Assembly (NCBI GenBank): GCA_018713585.1
Contig: DVON01000043.1
Span: 1 to 59,539, forward strand
DNA length: 59,539 nt
Reading direction: 5' to 3'
Origin: Candidatus Pullilachnospira stercoravium
GTDB taxonomy: Bacteria; Bacillota; Clostridia; Lachnospirales; Lachnospiraceae
A program made the translations under genes and the position numbers. How positions within the stretch are numbered: position 1 is the first letter of the stretch; each line of letters opens with the position of its first letter. Under the pieces are notes generated by a model. The model made no database searches and was not told the origin of the DNA. It saw only the letters and a list, made by a program, of their open reading frames with translations. Below, one piece after another: positions 1 to 7,428 of the stretch.

Positions 1-35
1 ATATATAAAGGACTCCTTGGATAACATGAGGATTC

Positions 36-62
36 TTGACATTACAATAAGTCAATTATAAA
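36..62 (+). promoter_or_regulatory. putative promoter of the Rrf2 regulator
   Basis: TTGACA at 36-41 is followed by TATAAA at 57-62, with a 15-base spacer, which is short. It lies just before a strong Shine-Dalgarno (GGAGGT, 78-83). Rrf2 regulators often control themselves, so an operator may overlap it. The non-ideal spacing keeps confidence modest. Confidence 0.4.
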
Positions 63-89
63 ATGGGAGGAAACGGAGGGAGGTCCTTT

Positions 90-533
90 ATGCAGATTTC
101 AAGCAGATTTACCATAGCCGTACACATGCTGGTGTGTATGGAAACTTTTAAGGAACAGTATAAGATCACCAGTGACTTTCTGGCCTCCAGTATCAACGTG
201 AATCCCGTGATTATCCGGAGAATCCTGTCCCAGCTGAAGGATGCGGGGTTGATCGAGGTGAAACGGGGAACCGGCGGGGCGGCCGTCACGAGACCGCTGG
301 AGCAGGTGACGTTTCTGGATGTGTACCGGGCGGTGGAGTGCATCGGGGAAAATACCCTGTTTCATTTCCATGAAAATCCCAACCAGAAGTGCCCGGTGGG
401 AAAGAATATCCACAATATTCTGGATGACCGGCTCAGACAGGTGCAGGACGCCATGGAGCGGGAGCTGCAGACCATCACGCTGGCGGATATGATGAAGGAT
501 CTGGACCGGTATCTGGGAAAGCAGGAGGGCTGA
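90..533 (+). CDS. Rrf2-family transcriptional regulator, YwnA-like
   Basis: A cytoplasmic DNA-binding protein of about 147 residues. The N-terminal winged helix begins MQISSRFTIAVHML, followed by the recognition region around NPVIIRRILSQLKDAGLI. The C-terminal half carries HENPNQKCPVGKNI, the signature of the B. subtilis YwnA subgroup. The three clustered cysteines that hold Fe-S in IscR/NsrR are absent, so it is probably not an Fe-S sensor. A single cysteine in the KCPVG segment could be redox sensitive, but that is inference. The ATG at 90 is preferred over the upstream in-frame ATG at 63 because GGAGGT lies 6-7 bases before it and the protein then starts at the family's usual point. The gene stands alone and ends in a terminator; its target is unknown. 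Confidence 0.9.
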   Translation: MQISSRFTIAVHMLVCMETFKEQYKITSDFLASSINVNPVIIRRILSQLKDAGLIEVKRGTGGAAVTRPLEQVTFLDVYRAVECIGENTLFHFHENPNQKCPVGKNIHNILDDRLRQVQDAMERELQTITLADMMKDLDRYLGKQEG

Positions 534-560
534 CAGGACGCTGTCCTGAAAAAACAGATG

Positions 561-604
561 AATAAGACGGAATATCCTTAATCGGATATCCCGTCTTATT
601 TTTA
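561..604. terminator. bidirectional terminator between Rrf2 gene and toxin gene
   Basis: AATAAGACGG...TATCC pairs with GGATATCCCGTCTTATT around a short loop, with T-runs available in both directions. It separates the plus-strand regulator from the minus-strand toxin that ends at 602. Confidence 0.8.
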
Positions 605-880
605 AAGTTTAAAAATGTCAGAATGTGTTCCGGTGTCAACAAGAGTAAGTGTCAGAATATCGTTCTCAATCAGATAAACCAGAAGCCAGTCCGGTTTAAT
701 ATGACATTCACGGAAACCTTTAAATTTGCCGTTTAATTCGTGGTCGCTGTATTTCGCATCGAGTTGTTTGCCCTGACGAAGTGTATCAACAACATCATCT
801 AAAAGCGAAAGATCCAGGCCGCGTTTCTTCATGAGCTTGTAGCTCTTTTTATAAGTGGTGGTGAATTTTACTATATACAC
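602..880 (-). CDS. YafQ/RelE-family mRNA interferase toxin
   Basis: A 92-residue protein of the RelE superfamily, YafQ branch. It begins MYIVKFTTTYKKSYKLMKKRG and has the conserved stretch LNGKFKGFRECHIKPDWLLVY, where the C-terminal H, D and the RECH segment correspond to the ribosome-dependent nuclease site of YafQ. The family cleaves mRNA in the ribosomal A site when its antitoxin is degraded. The start codon is GTG at 880-878, immediately after the TAA of the antitoxin, so the pair is translationally coupled. The function as a toxin is inferred from family and gene order. The reading frame and expected residues look intact. Confidence 0.88.
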   Translation of the reverse strand: MYIVKFTTTYKKSYKLMKKRGLDLSLLDDVVDTLRQGKQLDAKYSDHELNGKFKGFRECHIKPDWLLVYLIENDILTLTLVDTGTHSDIFKL

Positions 881-1153
881 TTATTCTTCAAGGGCCTTCC
901 GAAGTTCATCCATATTGGTATATCCCTTGACGTCAGGATCACGGGAAATGCGTCTGGCTTCATCCATCGCATCAAGCGTGCGCTGACTGTAGCGGGGCAT
1001 TTCAACACGAAAAGGAAGACCGCCTCTTAAGACACACTGATGGAGAAACAGATTTACTGCGCCGGACATATCGAGGCCAAGGCCATTAAATAAATCCGTA
1101 GCCTGCTTTTTAATGTCGGCATCAATTCTGATTTGAGTAGGTACTGTAGCCAT
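881..1153 (-). CDS. RelB/DinJ-family antitoxin
   Basis: A 90-residue ribbon-helix-helix protein. TQIRIDADIKKQATDLFNGL is the RHH DNA-binding and dimerisation part, followed by the DinJ-type LDMSGAVNLFLHQCVLRGGLPF. The acidic/helical C-terminus (MDELRKALEE) should wrap the toxin. It is first in a two-gene operon with the YafQ-like toxin at 602-880 and probably represses the operon with it. Its ribosome site AGGCGG is 8-9 bases before the ATG, and a near-consensus sigma-A promoter lies just upstream. Confidence 0.9.
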   Translation of the reverse strand: MATVPTQIRIDADIKKQATDLFNGLGLDMSGAVNLFLHQCVLRGGLPFRVEMPRYSQRTLDAMDEARRISRDPDVKGYTNMDELRKALEE

Positions 1154-1175
1154 ATTATCACCGCCTTTCGATTAT

Positions 1176-1204
1176 ATTATATGTTATTTGGTTTACAATG
1201 TCAA
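1176..1204 (-). promoter_or_regulatory. consensus promoter of the DinJ/YafQ operon
   Basis: Read on the minus strand, TTGACA (1204-1199) and TATAAT (1181-1176) are separated by exactly 17 bases. Both hexamers match the sigma-A consensus perfectly. This is usual for autorepressed toxin-antitoxin operons, whose promoter is strong but shut by the RHH protein. Confidence 0.85.
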
Positions 1205-1260
1205 TCAAAACAGCAATTATTTGAGGGAAATTAATGGAAACGGGGTATCAAATGCCTCAA

Positions 1261-1301
1261 ACAATGGAAAGCACGCTGTGCGAACTTTCCATTGTCATGA
1301 A
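1261..1301 (-). repeat. dispersed palindromic element, copy 1
   Basis: Arms ACAATGGAAAG (1261-1271) and CTTTCCATTGT (1285-1295) enclose a 13-base loop. On the minus strand it is preceded by TTCATGA. Apart from orientation it matches copy 2 at 12195-12235, including the loop. It sits in the 293-base gap between the toxin-antitoxin operon and the gene at 1447. Confidence 0.85.
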
Positions 1302-1309
1302 TTAGCAGG

Positions 1310-1349
1310 GCAGGATTTCGGGAAAATTTTTTCCGGAATCCTGCTTTTT
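1310..1349 (+). terminator. Rho-independent terminator-like hairpin
   Basis: GCAGGATT..GGAAAA pairs with TTTTCCGGAATCCTGC and is followed by TTTTT on the plus strand. No annotated plus-strand gene ends just before it. It therefore ends either a transcript through the palindromic element or a lost gene. Confidence 0.6.
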
Positions 1350-1446
1350 AATAATTCGGAAACAAAACGGAAACGGTTTGCCAACATTGCGGCGTTATTC
1401 TTACACCATCGAAAGGAAAACAGCCAGAAGATAAGGAGGATGAAAA

Positions 1447-1710
1447 ATGGCGAAATCAAAACTGGTAAAGGTCAATGAAAAGATTGCCGAAAAGGTGGTC
1501 GGCGGCTATAAGAAAATTGAAAACGGGGCGGTTTCCGGTTTTACAAAAATATCGGATGCTTTTGTGGATCAGTATCTGACAAAGGACGGAGAGTCGGTGA
1601 AGGAAGCAAAGGCACGGCTGGCCGCGGAGCAGGCGGAGCGGGAAGCGAAACGGGATGCCCTCCATGCGGCACACCATGAACCTCACATCGGCGGCCCGGA
1701 GAAAAGATAG
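1447..1710 (+). CDS. small conserved-looking protein, function unknown
   Basis: An 87-residue soluble protein without a signal peptide or membrane segment. The first half is lysine-rich and helical (KLVKVNEKIAEKVVGGYKKI, then a Gly-Phe-containing segment and DQYLTKDGESVKEAK). The tail is charged and ends in a His/Pro/Gly segment (HHEPHIGGPEKR). AAGGAGGA at 1433-1440 is well placed before the ATG. I recall similar short ORFs in Clostridia genomes, but know no function. It may be co-transcribed with the membrane protein at 1840; no terminator is visible between them. Confidence 0.75.
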   Translation: MAKSKLVKVNEKIAEKVVGGYKKIENGAVSGFTKISDAFVDQYLTKDGESVKEAKARLAAEQAEREAKRDALHAAHHEPHIGGPEKR

Positions 1711-1839
1711 CAGATATAGCAGCCGGAAGAACACAGGCAGCAGTGAAGTCAGGGCTGAACAGTTACGAATGTAGAACACAAATAATGATTTTGTATGGCT
1801 GACCGAATGGCGGCAGCCGGGAAAGGAAGAAAAAAGAAA

Positions 1840-2208
1840 ATGAAAAAGAGCAGTTTTGTAGCAATGATTCTGGGAACTATCGGAGGGATTCTGTTTGCAC
1901 TGGGGATGTGTATGGCCCTGATTCCGGAGTGGAACGCGTTCCGCCCCGGGGTGGTGATGGGTGTGATCGGCGTGCTGGTTCTTGTGGTTATGGTGCTGGT
2001 ATGGAGAAAAATGGAAAAGAAAAATCCCATCCGCCCGTCGGGAAAGGTCATCGGAACCGTCCTTCTGGGTATTGTGGGCGCTCTGCTGCTGGGCGTGGGC
2101 ATGTGTCTGACCATGGTGTGGAGTAACATGATTCTGGGAATCGTGATCGGCATTGTGGGTATCGTTGTTCTCCTGTGCCTGATTCCGCTGACAAAGGGAC
2201 TGAAATAA
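1840..2208 (+). CDS. four-helix membrane protein with internal duplication
   Basis: A 122-residue protein with four predicted transmembrane helices. The two halves look duplicated: GTIGGILFALGMCMALIPEW in the first half corresponds to GIVGALLLGVGMCLTMVW in the second, each followed by a Gly/Val-rich helix. A short basic loop (RKMEKKNPIRPSGK) joins them. The start at 1840 has AAAGGAAG upstream; an in-frame ATG at 1795 has no ribosome site. No function is recognised. It ends just before a strong hairpin terminator. Confidence 0.7.
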   Translation: MKKSSFVAMILGTIGGILFALGMCMALIPEWNAFRPGVVMGVIGVLVLVVMVLVWRKMEKKNPIRPSGKVIGTVLLGIVGALLLGVGMCLTMVWSNMILGIVIGIVGIVVLLCLIPLTKGLK

Positions 2209-2224
2209 AATATATGACAGGAAA

Positions 2225-2277
2225 AGCCATTCCGGAGGATCTCCAGAACAGATATCCTTCGAAATGGCTGCTTTTTT
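2225..2277. terminator. terminator shared by convergent genes
   Basis: AGCCATTCCGGAGGAT pairs with ATATCCTTCGAAATGGCT and is followed by six T on the plus strand and four T on the minus strand. It ends the 1840-2208 gene and the minus-strand acetyltransferase operon. Confidence 0.8.
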
Positions 2278-2855
2278 CAATAGCAGTATGGCTTGACAGG
2301 TTCCGGCCCTGACGGATGCTCCCCGATGATTTTCTCCATCCAGACCATGTGATACCAGCGGCCGAATTTCCGGCCGCATTTGTAAAATTTTCCCACTTCC
2401 GAAAATCCCATATGCCGGTGAAAATCCGCGCTGTTGTTGGTGAGAAATTCGTCTTCCGCCTCCGGGACGCCGATGCAGGCGTACAGATTCTGAATTCCCA
2501 TTTCTTTCAGCCGCACCTCCAGCGCGTCATAAAGTTTCCGGCCCAGGCCGTGTCTGCGGGCGGAGGGATCCAGATAAATGGTCAGCTCGCAGGACCAGTC
2601 GTAGGCAGCCCGTCCCACGAAGGGATGGGCGTAGGCATAGCCCAGAATCTTTCCCTCCGCCTCTGCCACCAGATAGGGATAGCGCCCCATGGTTTCCTTC
2701 ATGCGCGCCTGAAATTCCGTCAGCGTGGGAACCTGGTATTCAAAGGAGATTGCCGTGTGTTCCACATAATAAGCATAAATTTCCAGTATCCGTCCGGCGT
2801 CCGCAGGCGCCGCGTTTCTGATCCGTACGGTATCCACAGAAAACGCCTCCTTCAT
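2277..2855 (-). CDS. GNAT N-acetyltransferase, phosphinothricin-acetyltransferase-like
   Basis: A 192-residue GNAT enzyme of the MnaT/PAT group. The acetyl-CoA site is ARRHGLGRKLYDAL (R-x-x-G-x-G), preceded by the beta-4 strand ELTIYLDPS. TAISFEYQVPTLTEFQARM and SADFHRHMGFSEVGKFYKCG are typical of this family, which acetylates amino groups of L-amino acids or analogues such as methionine sulfoximine. The exact substrate cannot be read from the sequence. It lies 3 bases downstream of a hydroxyacid dehydrogenase on the same strand, so both are likely one operon. Family assignment is firm; substrate is not. Confidence 0.88.
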   Translation of the reverse strand: MKEAFSVDTVRIRNAAPADAGRILEIYAYYVEHTAISFEYQVPTLTEFQARMKETMGRYPYLVAEAEGKILGYAYAHPFVGRAAYDWSCELTIYLDPSARRHGLGRKLYDALEVRLKEMGIQNLYACIGVPEAEDEFLTNNSADFHRHMGFSEVGKFYKCGRKFGRWYHMVWMEKIIGEHPSGPEPVKPYCY

Positions 2856-2858
2856 GTA

Positions 2859-3800
2859 TCAGACTGCGTTGAGCTGTTTCCCGTCCAGCCAGGAATACAG
2901 GTTTTCAAATACGATTTCCGCCCGCTGCTCCATGGATTCCACGGAGGCGAAGGCGATATGGGGCGTCACGATGGTGTTGGGCGTATGAAGCAGCGGATGG
3001 TAGGCCGGAAGCGGCGGCTCTTTGTCGAAGACGTCGCAGGCGGCTCCGGCGATCTGTCCCTCCCGCAGGGCGCAGGCCAGGGCTTCCTGATCCGCCACAT
3101 ACCCTCTGGCGGTGTTGATGAGAATGGCGCTATCCTTCATCTGCTCCAGCTGCTCTTTGCCGATCATTCCCCTGGTTTCCTCTGTCAGCGGGCAGTGCAG
3201 GGATACAATGTCCGACTGGGCAAGAAGCTCGGGCAGGGATACCTGCCGGTCGATGGAAGGATCCGAGACAGCGCTTCTGCTGAAGGCCAGCACAGTGCAG
3301 CCGAAGGCCTTACAAAGAGCTGCCACCCGTCTGCCGATGGCGCCGGCGCCCACGATTCCCACGGTTTTTCCGCAGAGCAGGCTGCCGATGAGCCCGTCCT
3401 TTGTGCCGCCGCTGCGGCAGCGGTCCTGGGTGGCCTCCACGTTTCTGAGAAGCTGAATCATAAAGCTGACGCACAGCTCAGCCACCGCCTGCGTGGCATA
3501 TCCGGAGGCATTGCTGACGGCGATGCCCTTTTCTCTGGCCGCGGCTACGGGAATGTGATCCACGCCGGTAAAGGCCACGTCAATGAATTTCAGGTTGGAA
3601 GCTTCCCTGATCACGGACGGATCCAGGGGCATATTGGCCAGCATGACAACGTCTGCCTTGCGGCACCGCTCCACCTGTACTTCGGGATCCGTATTTTTTT
3701 CATAAGTCAGAAGGGTGTGGCCCATTTTTTCAAGGCGCGCCCGGTGTTTTTCCATGACGGCGTCAGAAACGCCCAGACTTTCCAGTAATACGATCTGCAT
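2859..3800 (-). CDS. D-isomer-specific 2-hydroxyacid dehydrogenase
   Basis: A 313-residue NAD-dependent dehydrogenase of the phosphoglycerate/glycerate dehydrogenase superfamily. The Rossmann motif is VGIVGAGAIGRRVAALCKAFG. The catalytic Arg is in LINTARGYVAD, the Glu in VFDKEPPLP and the His in IVTPHIAFAS. It lacks the ACT domain of true SerA and has the length of hydroxypyruvate/phosphonate-type enzymes, so a role in serine synthesis is not implied. It is the first gene of a two-gene unit with the acetyltransferase. GAGGAGG precedes the ATG and a promoter lies at 3860-3888. Substrate unknown. Confidence 0.9.
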   Translation of the reverse strand: MQIVLLESLGVSDAVMEKHRARLEKMGHTLLTYEKNTDPEVQVERCRKADVVMLANMPLDPSVIREASNLKFIDVAFTGVDHIPVAAAREKGIAVSNASGYATQAVAELCVSFMIQLLRNVEATQDRCRSGGTKDGLIGSLLCGKTVGIVGAGAIGRRVAALCKAFGCTVLAFSRSAVSDPSIDRQVSLPELLAQSDIVSLHCPLTEETRGMIGKEQLEQMKDSAILINTARGYVADQEALACALREGQIAGAACDVFDKEPPLPAYHPLLHTPNTIVTPHIAFASVESMEQRAEIVFENLYSWLDGKQLNAV

Positions 3801-3859
3801 ATCATATCCTCCTCGTTTCGTCGGGGGAAATCTTTGGGGATTTCCGCCGGTATTTTTTT

Positions 3860-3888
3860 AGTATATACTTATTTTGACTATAAGTAAA
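3860..3888 (-). promoter_or_regulatory. promoter of the dehydrogenase/acetyltransferase operon
   Basis: On the minus strand TTTACT (3888-3883) and TATACT (3865-3860) are 17 bases apart. A GGAAATC/GGATTTCC inverted repeat lies between it and the start codon, around 3825-3846. Confidence 0.55.
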
Positions 3889-4001
3889 ATGAAATCTTGC
3901 CGGGAATTTAACAATTTGGAAACATTAGATAAATATTACGGAAACAAAACCATGGTATCCTGACGCCGGAAACAGGAACGGGAATGGGAAAGGAGAAGGC
4001 A

Positions 4002-4673
4002 ATGATACAGATTCTTGTTGTGGAGGATGACGAGAGGCTGAACCGGATTGTATGCACTTACTTAAATGACAGCGGATTTCAGGCGAAGGGCTGTCTGGAT
4101 GCCAAGGAAGCTTACGAGGCCATGTATCATCAGATTTACGATCTGATCATTTCGGATATCATGATGCCCGGAATTGACGGCTTTGAGTTTGCCGGGACGG
4201 TGCGGAAGGTGAATCAGAAGGTTCCCATTCTCTTTATGTCGGCAAAGGATGATCTGCCCTCCAAACAGAAGGGCTTCCGACTGGGAATCGACGACTATAT
4301 GGTGAAACCCATCGAGCTGGACGAGCTGGTGCTCCGTGTCCGGGCGCTTCTGCGCAGAGCAAATATTGAGACGGAGCGGAAGATCACCGTGGGCAATCTG
4401 GTGCTGGATGCCGACGGAATGAGCGCGGAGGTGGACGGTGAGGAAATCAGCCTGACCACCCGGGAGTTTCAGATTATCTACAAGCTGCTTTCCTATCCGA
4501 AAAAGACATTTTCCAGGGCACAGCTGATGGATGAGTTCTGGGATTTGGATAGCGACACCAGCTTGCGGGCGGTGGACGTGTATATGACCAAGCTGAGAAA
4601 CAAGCTGTCCGGCTGCGACGGATTTAAGCTTGTGACAGTGCGGGGCCTGGGATATAAGGCGGTGCTTTTATGA
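4002..4673 (+). CDS. OmpR-family response regulator
   Basis: A 223-residue receiver plus winged-helix protein. The phosphoacceptor is Asp52 (LIISDIMMPGIDG), with acidic residues EDDE at 8-11 and the conserved Lys in DDYMVKPIE. The C-terminal DNA-binding domain ends VTVRGLGYKAVLL. AAAGGAG lies 7 bases before the ATG at 4002; the in-frame ATG at 3984 has no clear site and would add a short unrelated leader. Its stop overlaps the kinase start (ATGA), showing tight coupling. Targets are unknown; the third gene at 5766 is a candidate. Confidence 0.93.
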   Translation: MIQILVVEDDERLNRIVCTYLNDSGFQAKGCLDAKEAYEAMYHQIYDLIISDIMMPGIDGFEFAGTVRKVNQKVPILFMSAKDDLPSKQKGFRLGIDDYMVKPIELDELVLRVRALLRRANIETERKITVGNLVLDADGMSAEVDGEEISLTTREFQIIYKLLSYPKKTFSRAQLMDEFWDLDSDTSLRAVDVYMTKLRNKLSGCDGFKLVTVRGLGYKAVLL

Positions 4674-5749
4674 GAAGAGAGGAAAAAACAGGACAGCGGA
4701 CGGTGAAAAACAGCCTGTTCCCACTGTCCCTTTTCGGCATTTTTCTGGGCGTTCTGTTTCTGATGTCGGGGATTCATGTGGGCCTGGTGGTGCTGATGAA
4801 TTCCCTGGGATGGAATGAACTGCTTCAGACCCTGGTGCCCATGACGTACTGGGGCCTGGTGGCCATGGGGCTTACCTTTTTTACCAGAAAGAAGATGCGG
4901 GATACCTATGAGGAGCCGCTTCACAGGCTGGCTGAGGGTACCCGGAAGGTGGCGGAGGGGGATTTCTCCGTCTATGTGCCCACGGTTCATACTTCCAGCA
5001 GGCTGGATTATCTGGATGTGATGATTCTGGATTTCAATAAGATGGTAGAGGAACTGGGAAGCGTGGAAACGCTGAAGACGGACTTTGTTTCCAACGTGTC
5101 CCATGAGATGAAAACGCCTATCGCGGTGATAAAGAATTACGCGGAGTTGCTGCAGACGGACAGAGGGACGGAGGAGGAGCGCCGGGAGTACGCCCGGAAT
5201 ATCGAGGAAGCCGCCGCCCGTCTGTCCACGCTGATCAGCAATATCCTGAAGCTGAACAAGCTGGAAAATCAGAGCATCGACCCGGATATTGAAGATTATG
5301 ATCTGAGCGGACAGCTGGAAATGTGTATTCTTCAGTATGAAGAGCTGTGGGATAAAAAGGAACTGGAGCTGGAAGTGGATATCGCAGAGAGGGTGAACGT
5401 GCGGGCGGACAGAAGCCTCATGGAGCTGGTATGGAACAATCTGCTTTCCAACGCGGTAAAATTTACGGAACCCGGGGGAACGGTGACCATACGGCAGCGG
5501 ACGGCAGAGGGGCAGGTGGAAGTGTCCGTGACAGATACCGGCTGCGGGATGAGCCAGGAGAGCATCCGGCATATTTTTGACAAGTTCTATCAGGGTGATA
5601 CGTCCCACGCCAGGGAAGGAAACGGCCTGGGGCTTGCCCTGGTGAAGCGGATCATTGATCTGATGAACGGGGAGATTACCGTCGTCAGCCGCCCGGGACA
5701 GGGAAGTACTTTTACGGTAAGGCTGCCTGCGGCAGATGAGAGAGAATGA
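4670..5749 (+). CDS. sensor histidine kinase
   Basis: A 359-residue membrane kinase. Two helices (about 15-42 and 56-72) bracket a very short extracellular loop, so it probably senses within the membrane or through a partner (an intramembrane-sensing-like layout). A HAMP-like segment follows (PLHRLAEGTRKVAEGDFS), then HisKA with phospho-His145 in SNVSHEMKTPIAV. The HATPase domain has the N box (ELVWNNLLSNAVKF) and G boxes (DTGCGMS, GNGLGLAL). It overlaps the response regulator by four bases. The short sensor loop and the membrane gene that follows suggest the latter could belong to the sensing unit; this is inference. Confidence 0.92.
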   Translation: MRREEKTGQRTVKNSLFPLSLFGIFLGVLFLMSGIHVGLVVLMNSLGWNELLQTLVPMTYWGLVAMGLTFFTRKKMRDTYEEPLHRLAEGTRKVAEGDFSVYVPTVHTSSRLDYLDVMILDFNKMVEELGSVETLKTDFVSNVSHEMKTPIAVIKNYAELLQTDRGTEEERREYARNIEEAAARLSTLISNILKLNKLENQSIDPDIEDYDLSGQLEMCILQYEELWDKKELELEVDIAERVNVRADRSLMELVWNNLLSNAVKFTEPGGTVTIRQRTAEGQVEVSVTDTGCGMSQESIRHIFDKFYQGDTSHAREGNGLGLALVKRIIDLMNGEITVVSRPGQGSTFTVRLPAADERE

Positions 5750-5765
5750 TCAGGAGGGAAGCAAA

Positions 5766-6326
5766 TTGCAGAACGGGGAAAAAAGAGGCAGAGATTTTAT
5801 TGCCTACGAGTATAAAGAGGTAACGGCCGATCCGGGATGGGTGTCCTTTTTTATAGACGGATACGAAAATTTCGGATGGAAAGTAGACGAGAATGTCCGG
5901 CAGGATTATCCGGAGCCCGCAGCGCCTGGGGCTGTGCGGAAAAAGAATGTGATCCGCCTGAAAAGGGACCGGAAAATTATCAATAAAACGGAGCTTACCA
6001 GGCTGCAGCGGAATTTTGAGGCCTGTGTGGAGGAAATCGGGCATCTGGAGAAAGAAAAGACTTCCCTTCCAACTATCGCGGCGGTTTCCGTGGGGATTGC
6101 GGGAACTGCTTTCATGGCCGCATCCACCTTCGCGGTGACGGCATCGCCGCCCCATATTGTTCTGTGCGTGATTCTGGCGGTGCCGGGATTTCTGGGATGG
6201 ATTCTGCCGTATTTTCTGTACAGAAAAGGTGTGCGCAGGCAGACCCGGAAGCTGGCGCCGATGATCGAGGAAAAATATGATGAAATCTGTGAAATCTGTG
6301 AGAAGGGAAGTAAACTGCTGAATTAA
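5766..6326 (+). CDS. membrane protein linked to the two-component system, unknown function
   Basis: About 186 residues, from the TTG at 5766. AGGAGGG (5752-5758) is ideally spaced before this TTG, whereas the in-frame ATG at 5736 lies inside the kinase gene without a ribosome site. The N-terminal half is soluble (DFIAYEYKEVTADPGWVSFF, then a basic segment KKNVIRLKRDRKI). A short coiled stretch leads into two hydrophobic helices (about 105-150), and the basic C-terminal tail is cytoplasmic. The organisation resembles small YxeA/DUF-type accessory membrane proteins, but I do not recognise the family. It is the last gene of the operon and is followed by a terminator. Confidence 0.7.
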   Translation: MQNGEKRGRDFIAYEYKEVTADPGWVSFFIDGYENFGWKVDENVRQDYPEPAAPGAVRKKNVIRLKRDRKIINKTELTRLQRNFEACVEEIGHLEKEKTSLPTIAAVSVGIAGTAFMAASTFAVTASPPHIVLCVILAVPGFLGWILPYFLYRKGVRRQTRKLAPMIEEKYDEICEICEKGSKLLN

Positions 6327-6337
6327 CACAGCAGAAA

Positions 6338-6391
6338 AATAAGCATGATACTCAGAATCCTGTCGTGTTCTGAATATCATGCTTATTTTAT
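6338..6391. terminator. bidirectional terminator
   Basis: AATAAGCATGATA (6338-6350) pairs with TATCATGCTTATT (6375-6387), with an inner CAGAA/TTCTG stem and T-runs on both sides. It separates the two-component operon from the convergent DUF368 gene. Confidence 0.85.
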
Positions 6392-6426
6392 AACAGGGTA
6401 ACACACGCTGCACGGAGCGGCATTTG

Positions 6427-7272
6427 CTATTCCACCGTTACCCGGCTGTTGAATTTGTCCAGAAGCAGGGCAATGACGATACCCACAGCGATGCAGATGA
6501 TGTTGACCACCGCCGTTCCCGCCTCCGCGAATCCGGAAACCGGGATGATCATGATGGTGGCTGCCACCACGATACCGATGATGCCGTGGAAAGCGAAAGA
6601 GTAAAAATGATCAAACAGTGCGTTGATGGCTTTCGCCAGGCAGATCACCGTCACCAGCGCGCCGATTCCGCCCGGGATCAGGACGCTGAGATCAAAATGT
6701 CCGATGCCGTCCACAAAGGGGGTGTAGAGTCCCAGAGGCATCAGCAGGGTGGAAAAGCTCATGCCCGGAGCGATGACGCTCAGCGCCAGGCAGAATCCGC
6801 AGAACAGGTACCAGAAAAAGTTAGGGGTAACCTCCACGGAAGTGAGCTTCAGCCCGAACAGGATCAGGAAAATGGCACACATACATACCAGCAGAGAGAT
6901 CCAGGATCCGGTGCTGCGTCCCTGTTCTCCGGCTTCCCTGAACAGAGAGGGCAGCATGCCCACGATCAGGCCGATAAACAGGCAGACGGAGGGATCCGGA
7001 TACTTCTCCAGAAAGAAGGACAGCAGGTTTGCCACTCCCAGGAAGCCGATGACGCCGCCGATGAACACCGGAATCAGCTTCGGAACGTGGGTTTTAAAAT
7101 TGGCAAAGGGATTCGACAGCAGCTCCATGATGGGCTTGTAAATGCCGAAAATCACGCTGAGAACGCCTCCGGAGATTCCGGGAAGCACAGCGCCCAGTCC
7201 AATCAGTGCCCCCTGCAGGATACGGTATACGAACTGCAGAGGCGTGGTTTTGCTTTTCTGATTTTGACTCAT
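6427..7272 (-). CDS. DUF368 membrane protein, PopT-type polyprenyl-phosphate translocase
   Basis: About 281 residues with some eight hydrophobic helices. The family signature is GALIGLGAVLPGISGGVLSV near the N-terminus, repeated in weaker form as GFCLALSVIAPGMSFSTLLM in the second half. DUF368 proteins were recently described as transporters that return undecaprenyl phosphate across the membrane, working in parallel with DedA proteins. An earlier TTG (7299) would put its ribosome site at or before the expected transcription start from the promoter at 7314-7342. I therefore choose the ATG at 7272, preceded by AAAGGA. It is divergent from a cell-wall peptidase, and a TVP38/DedA gene lies 1.5 kb away, which supports an envelope role. 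Confidence 0.88.
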   Translation of the reverse strand: MSQNQKSKTTPLQFVYRILQGALIGLGAVLPGISGGVLSVIFGIYKPIMELLSNPFANFKTHVPKLIPVFIGGVIGFLGVANLLSFFLEKYPDPSVCLFIGLIVGMLPSLFREAGEQGRSTGSWISLLVCMCAIFLILFGLKLTSVEVTPNFFWYLFCGFCLALSVIAPGMSFSTLLMPLGLYTPFVDGIGHFDLSVLIPGGIGALVTVICLAKAINALFDHFYSFAFHGIIGIVVAATIMIIPVSGFAEAGTAVVNIICIAVGIVIALLLDKFNSRVTVE

Positions 7273-7313
7273 AAATTCTTGAATCCTTTCTTTGTACAAT
7301 GCAATTCTCCCTG

Positions 7314-7342
7314 ATTATACTCCCTTTACCCGTGGTTTTCAA
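7314..7342 (-). promoter_or_regulatory. promoter of the DUF368 gene
   Basis: On the minus strand TTGAAA (7342-7337) and TATAAT (7319-7314) are 17 bases apart. Transcription should begin near 7307, downstream of which only the ATG at 7272 retains a complete ribosome site. Confidence 0.8.
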
Positions 7343-7365
7343 GCGTAACTGTGGGCCGCCGCAGA

Positions 7366-7394
7366 TTGTAAAAGCCAGCCGTTTATTGTATCAT
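7366..7394 (+). promoter_or_regulatory. promoter of the VanX-like peptidase gene
   Basis: TTGTAA (7366-7371) and TATCAT (7389-7394) are 17 bases apart. The -10 box covers the in-frame ATG at 7393, so that codon cannot be the translation start. It is divergent from the DUF368 promoter, with only 23 bases between the two -35 boxes. Confidence 0.7.
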
Positions 7395-7428
7395 GAAGGT
7401 AAAAGAAGCGTTTGCAGGAGGTGAGAAG

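Noticed and set aside
1188-1478. 96-codon plus-strand frame upstream of the small gene at 1447
   Set aside because: It runs through the toxin-antitoxin promoter, the palindromic element and a terminator, and has no ribosome site.
7393-7428. Upstream ATG start for the VanX-like peptidase
   Set aside because: It lies inside the -10 box of the promoter and has no ribosome site, whereas AGGAGGTG precedes the ATG at 7429.
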